Below are positions 51,801 to 59,700 of a stretch of DNA of 64,000 nucleotides, piece by piece; position 1 is the stretch's first letter, and every line of letters starts with the position of its first letter. This DNA comes from Atopsyche davidsoni (lineage: Eukaryota > Arthropoda > Insecta > Trichoptera > Hydrobiosidae). The stretch is taken from the NCBI GenBank assembly GCA_022113835.1, contig JAILWY010000004.1:1553501-1617500 (forward strand), in the 5' to 3' direction. The position numbers were made by a program, and so were the translations under genes. Under the pieces are notes generated by a model. That model saw only the letters and a program-made list of their open reading frames with translations. It had not been told where the DNA came from and did no database searches.

Positions 51801-53715
51801 TTTTATATTATGGTATAAAATATAGCTTATTTTCTAACCTACAAGGCAATACTGCCTTTGTCGCTAGTTATTTAGCTATAAAAGTAATTGTTCAATATTC
51901 AATAGACTTATACACTTAATAGGACATTTATTATTGTTCTAAAGATAAATTAAAAGAATCACAAAATCACCAAAGCTCGATCATTTAGATTTTGAAAAAT
52001 CTAGTGGGGTCATCTTTATTATGAGTTATGGGAGACCTTGGTGGGTTTTTTTACCTTGAAGGGAGTACAGGTAGTCGAAATGTTTCCACCTTGAAGCAAA
52101 ACATAGTATAGTTCTATCATTAACTGTCTTTCTATTGAAAGATGAAAGTTACGGTCAAGTGTTGGTTATTTTTTCACGAAATCTGCTTAGTATCCATGAT
52201 TAGTTGACATTTGACATTCTACAAAACAATTTTAGTATTTTTGAGACGCACCATTTATATAGGTACCAGTAGACGGCTGTTGTATACATCATGGTTTAAG
52301 TATTTTTAATTAGGTATATATATATAATATTTATTAATCTTAAGTAGTTTTAAATATACACTCTTTTGAAACTCATGCTATCTTCTGAACTGAAAGGACT
52401 CAATATCTCTTGTGGACCACTTGAAACATTTTTTTATTAAAAATATAACCATGAATGGATGACACTCAAATTATGATACTCATACTATCAATATACTTAT
52501 TAATCATTACAAGGTTGTTAATAAATGCAGCTGTTTCATCAGAAATTAAGCCGACCAAATTTTTTTTTTCATAGATCGAGTCGGTAAGCAACATTGCTAA
52601 CAAATAGACCATGAAGCGTTTTGTGTGAATACAACCTTTTGAAATTCTTTTCTAAGATTAAAAATATATTTTCAATACTAGGAAATGAAAAATGCTATTT
52701 ATTTTATTTAATATAAATATATAACAATTTATTACATAATTTATTAAAAAAAGTTTGCCGTGGTAAAGAATAGAAATAAAGTGCCTCTTTTTAGATAATG
52801 ATACTATGAGTTTTTAAACATTGTGTGTAAGTAGGATTAAGGGTTGAAATACACTATATTTTAAGTAATTTAATTAGGTATATAATAAATTGTAATTTAA
52901 GTAGTTTTTAAATATACTTACTTTGAATACTCATCTATACACATTCACATCGTGCTGTACAGTGCGGCGAAGGTATGCAGTCTGTCAAAGGCAAGCTAAT
53001 GAATATTCATTAATTTATTTATGTTATTATAAGACAAACGCTTTTGATACATTTCTTAGTTTATTTGTTTATATTTTATACATGCCTTAAGAGGGCTACT
53101 TTTTCAAAAATTCCGTTTTCATTCACCAACCCGGACACCAGAGGTCTCTAGCGTAGCTTTCAATTGGAAACTGAATGACAGTTCTAGTTGGACTAAGTTT
53201 TGTTATTTATGGTCAATTATCAAAGAAGAATTTTTTTTTTTTAATATTTAATAAATTTATATTGTTGATTTTTCTTTTCAAATATTCAAAAAGGAATAAA
53301 TATTTATAAACATTTTAAAATAATTATTGTCATATTTAACTTATTGAAATTATGCTATAAAGCCACATTTCCATGGGATTTTTTTGTAAACTTTGCGTGA
53401 ATTCAGTAAAATTGCAATAAATCGACCACTACTTTACCTTTTTACAAAAAAAATTCCAAACAAGAAATATAAATATTCACACTGAAGTCAAAATCCGTTG
53501 TTGGAGGTTCCATATTTGAGTTTTTTGATCATTTTCTCGTACCTTTTGCGAAAAATCGAATGCACCAACCAAAAAAATTTAAATGCAAAAAGTTAGATAA
53601 ATCCCTTCTTCCAAACGGAAGCTTTTTTTTATTTCTAATAAATACTCAATACTCTAAAAAAATCAGTTTTCAACATACAAAAATAAAGTGACATAATACA
53701 TATATAAATATATAT

Positions 53716-53747
<32 letters not shown>

Positions 53748-56700
53748 ATATATATATGTATATATACACGCATATATATATATACATATATATATATACT
53801 TATATGTATGTATGTATATATATATATTTATTTAGACATATGTATGTAAATTATAATAAAAAGGCCCAAATATATATAATGAAAACACACATCTCACCAA
53901 AAACATTTATTTATTATTAATTGAACAAATATATGACACTGGACAGAAATCTGAACATTATACAGGTTATTTCTTTTCTTCTTCATCCAGTGCCTCTCTT
54001 CATTGGAGGCTTAGTAATGTGCAATTGTCCTTGTACTTGAAAATACCATTCGTGGTGGACGTTTATAGTAATATTCTGTTTTTTATCTATTTTCCAAAAT
54101 TTTAATTTTTTGTTGAGAATTGCTTCTTCAACACTTGTTCCCGATATTGATAGTGGATATTTTACTTCCACAATTTTATCACCACTAATTCCATCAGGTG
54201 TTGACGATCTATCAAAGGGACACAATTCTAAAAAAAGAAGGAATTTACTAACTGACAAGATGATTATTCACGACAGTTTTCTTATTTTTCCTCCAATCGA
54301 TTGATTTACAAGACACTAGTAATATATAAAATAAATTTACTCGTTTCGCTTTTGGATTCTTAGTATGTATATGAAAGCGAGTATTTTCTTGGCATTTTGA
54401 ATTTTGTCACAAACTGTCCGTCGCCACTGTACATGCAATTATGAATTTTTAGGTTAGACTTCGTTATGATCTTGACGAATATGGCCACACGACCAATGAC
54501 TGTTAGACCAGGCATCCTCAACCTCCAGCCCGAAACACGTATTCCAAAGTGCAAGAAATGTATATAGAAATCGACTTACTGATTCTCACCTTGATAACGT
54601 ATTGAGAGTAGTGTGTAGCAATTATAAACCCGATTTTTCTAAAATAAAAAAGTTTTATCTCAATATCACACTAAATTTGAAATAGGCGTTTGGATATATT
54701 TAGGTTTTAAAGATTAAGATTTAATACATGGGAAATAAGTGTAAAACCAAGTCCCCACTAACTAATTGCCTGAAAAAAGCCATTACTCAAAAATATTGCA
54801 TGTGTGACTTGTAAGAAAAAAAATGTTGAGTATCACTGGGTCGGGTATTACGGTCGCAAATTGCTCCTGTGTCGAAATTGTCATTTGTACAAAGTAGCTA
54901 TGTTGCCAAATTGACATCTTAGAGAGAGACATGCTTTCAATGCAATGTTGCCAATACTAACAACGACAAACGACCACAGTAGCCTAAGCTGTCATCTGCT
55001 CCGTTCTCTATGGATCAAGCATGGCTGACCACGTCACAAATATTCTAAGTAGATTTTTAAATAAAATACATTTTTGTATTTTACTCGCAAAATACGCACA
55101 AATTTAATACAATTAATGTTTAAAAAGTGACACGATGAGCTTAAATATCTTCTTTAATAGATGTCAAGCCTTGTACAGCGATAAATCAGCCAATAAAGAT
55201 TTTTAAATACCGAGAAACGAATTGACGTCATGCTCACTTGGAGGCCATCTCCGGTCTGCCAGAAATTTTACCTGGCGAAATCGTGTCATTTGATTTATTT
55301 AATTTTTACTTTATTATTCTATTGATAGAGTTTATTTTCTTACAGAGTATTGAAAAAATATTAAATTATATTTATCTATTTATTATTATTTAATTAACGT
55401 TCATTTTCAGGGTAAAATAAAATCTTGAAGATGTTGAAAAATTGGATAAAATGACGACTTTTCAAAACCAAAGTTTGTTAAAAAAATTTTTTTTTTTAAT
55501 TTTTAAATTAATAAGGCGCACGTGGTTTATATTAAATCTTTTAATTCCAATTGAAAAAAAGACTTTTAAATGTTAAGGATTCTTGGAAAATGTACCGGAC
55601 GAATCTCACAATTCCTACACTTCAATCGGAAAAACACACATTTATCATATTAATAGTAAATTTATAAGGAATAAAAATATATTGTGTTCGGAAGAAAGAA
55701 TGTATCTAACTTTTTGCATTAAAATTTTTTTGATTAGTGCAGTCGATTTTTCGCAAAATCGACATGAAAATGATCAAAAAAACTCGAGAAGTGGGACTTG
55801 GCCCTTAATCTATTTTACACCTTCCTCGGTGAAATGGTACAACACAATAAAATAAATAACATTGTACCATTTGATTGATGACGATCTGCGATAGACCAAC
55901 GCATATAAACAATATAAATAACTAAACAAATGGTAAATCAAAATGTTGTCCCTCTTCAAATAATAAAAATAAATTTACAAAACAAATCGCCACCCTCGTA
56001 AAACATATTTTTTTTTTCCATAGGGAGGCAGACGCCCTTTAAACAATCAGATAATAATATTTTAAAGCGTACCAATCAGAAATACACTAAATCGTCATCA
56101 AATCATTCACCCCACATTCTTTCCTTGAGAATGTCGTAGTTTTATTAAAGATTTTATCCAAATTCTTTTTGTCGTCCCCTTAAGGGAGTATTCTCATTTC
56201 AAGGTTTAAAAATGATGTAATTTAAAGGTTCTTTGGGAGATTTTATCATGATATTTGTAAACCGCAATTGAAAAATTATGGAAATCCGAGCACTTCGAAT
56301 ATTTTTATTCTGTGCGTGTGTTCGTAGTTTAAGTTGCTGTAGAAAATGTTATTTAAAAAATTATTTTAAAGACTGAAAATTAATTAATTAAAGCACAATG
56401 ACAAGTAGCTTGATTAATAGTTTAATTATTTGGTTAAAGACTCGAATACCTGGTCCTGCGTCTAAATAACAATGGCAAATTATCTACAAGAAGTCAGTTT
56501 TTAATACATTACATGAACCCCACCGAACCAATTAAATTCAACAAGTAAAAATTGAAATGAGTTTTTTAAGATTGCAATTTTTTGTTTAAATTATTGCATT
56601 TCCGATCTGGCTATAGATAAAGATTTCCAGTATTTCCTGTTACAAATAATAAAAAAAAAACACCTAAAATTTGGGATGTTTTGTGTTTCTTCTCCATTTT

Positions 56701-59700
56701 TCAAAATTAAAAACATGTTTACACCAAACTGTAAAAAAATTATTTTGACAACTCCGAACATGAGAATACCCCCTCAAGCAGCACGCCCCTACTAGTCGAG
56801 TTGGTCGGAGAGAAGGGGGCGCAGGCGGACGCGCGGCTTGTCTAATGTTGGGTGGGTGTTTATTTTCCAGCGAGTATTTGTATGACGCATATGCTGATCG
56901 CGATAACATCCCCCTGGCCAAGTAAGTGCGACCAAACATATTGCCTTCTCTCTCCCACACCAGGTACCGCTGGCTCTTCAGCATGCTTGATGAAACGTAG
57001 ACTTACAGTAGACTTACTTACAACTATTAACATTGCATCCCTTGCTTTTATATATCTGTTCTCTCACTCACACAGCTTCCTAGTAGCTAATATAAATATG
57101 TAATTTATACAATCCTTTCTTAGTATTTTTAATATTCTTATTTATCTATGTATTTCTATTTTTCTAATCTCTTCTATATCCGTTTTGATACACTCATCGT
57201 TTTTAGAATGGCCGTGCTATGCTGAGTCGTTTTAGTTCGCAAACCTCGGTTTTTTGACATCATGCGCGTTAAACGGACCGCAATGCTGTTAAACCGTAGT
57301 TTACATAGATTTGGTTTCGCGAACGATTATGCATAGCATGATAAATGTTTTCACAATAAGATTATAAATGGTCTTGATTTGTTTTTTTTTTATGTATATA
57401 ATACGGGTGTAAATATCCATGTTGCTTGAATTTTGGGTGATCGTAAATCTAATGTATTTTTCTAAGAATTTGTTTTTGAGGTGTCTGTGTTATTTATTTT
57501 AATTTGGACATATCTGGACATCAACACAAGCTAAATTCAAAATAAAAGCGGGACAGGAAAATGAAATTCACACAAAGGTGTGCGCAATACAGCATTATAT
57601 GCCATTGTCATCACATCAGTTCTCCCAGATGGCTTGCATCTCCGAGACCTAATACAATTAGACAGTATCTGGATGATACCTATTAGCCGAGTAGGCTTGG
57701 AAAACCATTTGCCTCCATCATCATTTGTTACTTGTAACATTACTTGTTAACATTATTTGTAGTTGCTCCATGTCAACACTTATGTAGTTCTTATGATGCT
57801 GGCTGTAGCAAGAAATGATTTTATTGATTTCAATATAAATAACACAAGTTCAGAGGGATGTGCTCAACTTTAGATGAAAGACTTCTTGCTAAACGCTGTC
57901 GATCCTGAATCCTGATCCCAAACACAGGCGGTACAGATCACCCAAACAACAAGCAACTCGGACAATTGAGGAGTTTATTTGAGTCAGCACGTAGCTGCAC
58001 ATATGCCCAGTGCGATATTTTTTATTCTCAAAGTGACTCGAAAGTAATGGAGTATCAATTCGCGATCCTGATCGTCAGTCCATGTTTAGTTAACTTTACT
58101 TTAACAGACGTTTGAGCTTCGCCTTACTATTGATATTGTGTTTTATTCCATTATATGTAGAAAGGAGGACTTGAAACGCAATTCGTCCAACATTGAAGAG
58201 AAAATCAAAGACTTCGAAGCGCGGCGCGCGCAGTCAGTATCCGTCGACAGAACAAAGCTCAAACAACCGACTGAAGTTTCCAAATCGCCGAGGACCAGCT
58301 TTGGGAGACCAATCAAGTTCTCGTTTAAGTCCTCGTATTCGAGCGAGTTTGATGGAAAGGTCGACGATAGAACCTTACCGATTGGAACGAAGTACTCATC
58401 AAAAGATGAACATTACACTGCCATAATACCCAACAATGAGGCGTGTACTTCAGAGAAACATGAGAATAAAAGAAAGTCTTCCGGAGAATCCGATTCAAGC
58501 GATAAGAGCAAAAAAGATAGAACCGTCCGAGATGCGGCCGCTTGTGTGATCGATTCGGTTTTGGATTCTGCCAAAAGCGCGGTTTCTAAGTTATCCGAAA
58601 AACCTGGGAAGGGAGCTACCGAAGACAGGAAAAAATTTGAAGGTCCTTCGGGGTCTCAGCATGGTAAATCCTCTCCGAATATGTCGGCTGCTGCTTTTCA
58701 CAATCATTTGATCAAGGAGGCCATCGATAAAGGGAAGCACCTTCGGGAAGTCAAGAAAGTTGTAGATTCAGATTCCAAAGGCGACAGTTCTGATGATTCG
58801 ATTCCGGATTCGGTCAAGCCCACTGAGGTCAGCCGGAGAGAGAACGAGAGCAAAGCCAAGCTCTCCAAAAATAAAACCGATGAAGAAAAAATCGCCTCTG
58901 ATAAGAGTGAAGAGAGAATAGCCGATGATAACGGGAACACACAATAAGCAATAATTTTAACATATTTTTTAATATATATATATATATAGTATATATATCA
59001 TAAATTGTACCATATCGCATCTCAAAGGAATATCATAAAGAGTTAATGTAACAAATTATCATTAAATGTTGTTTTATCACCATGGGCTCGGCGGCATTGA
59101 GGAGTTGGGAAGTTCGGATGTTCAGCAGATGTTGGACGGTTCCGGGTTGGGTTCACGGTATTTGCTCCATTACTTTTGACAGCTGCCATGTGATATGTGA
59201 TATTTGGCTTCGGTTCGGTTTCTTAAAATTTAATCAACGAAAGCGATAGTTTATAAGGTGTCAAATATGCCACGCGTCAGATTAAATATCTAAAAAAATA
59301 CATCGTTTTAAATGGCATTGGTTTGATTTTAATGTTCTTCGAATAATGAAGGATTTTAATGTGACTTGAAATAATTATATATATATATATATTGATAATT
59401 CTATAATCCATTGTCATTAACAACGATCACCAAAATCTGAAAACATAAATTACAATATGTTGATACTTAATTACAGATTTATAATCAGCGAAAATAGCAC
59501 TTAAAGTCGTTTGACATATTTGAAGGCTTATTGACTATCGTTTTCATTGATCAGACTTTCGGAAACCGAGCGCTTGTGTGGTGCATGTTGCTTCTGTGTG
59601 TACTTTATAGATTTGCTCAATGTTAATCATAATTTGTTAAGTTAATAATGTATGGAAAGAGGATTTGGGACTCCTTGGATATTGCTAAGTTGTTTTACAA

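Larger units (their letters stand above)
46754..56870 (+). other. 10.1-kb prominin intron before the tail exons
   Basis: By far the longest intron in the gene. It holds the candidate short-tail exon at 49310, a GT-rich run at 50880, a TA microsatellite, a YqaJ-type transposon fragment and two dispersed-repeat copies in opposite orientation. The rest is AT-rich without exon signals. Confidence 0.7.
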
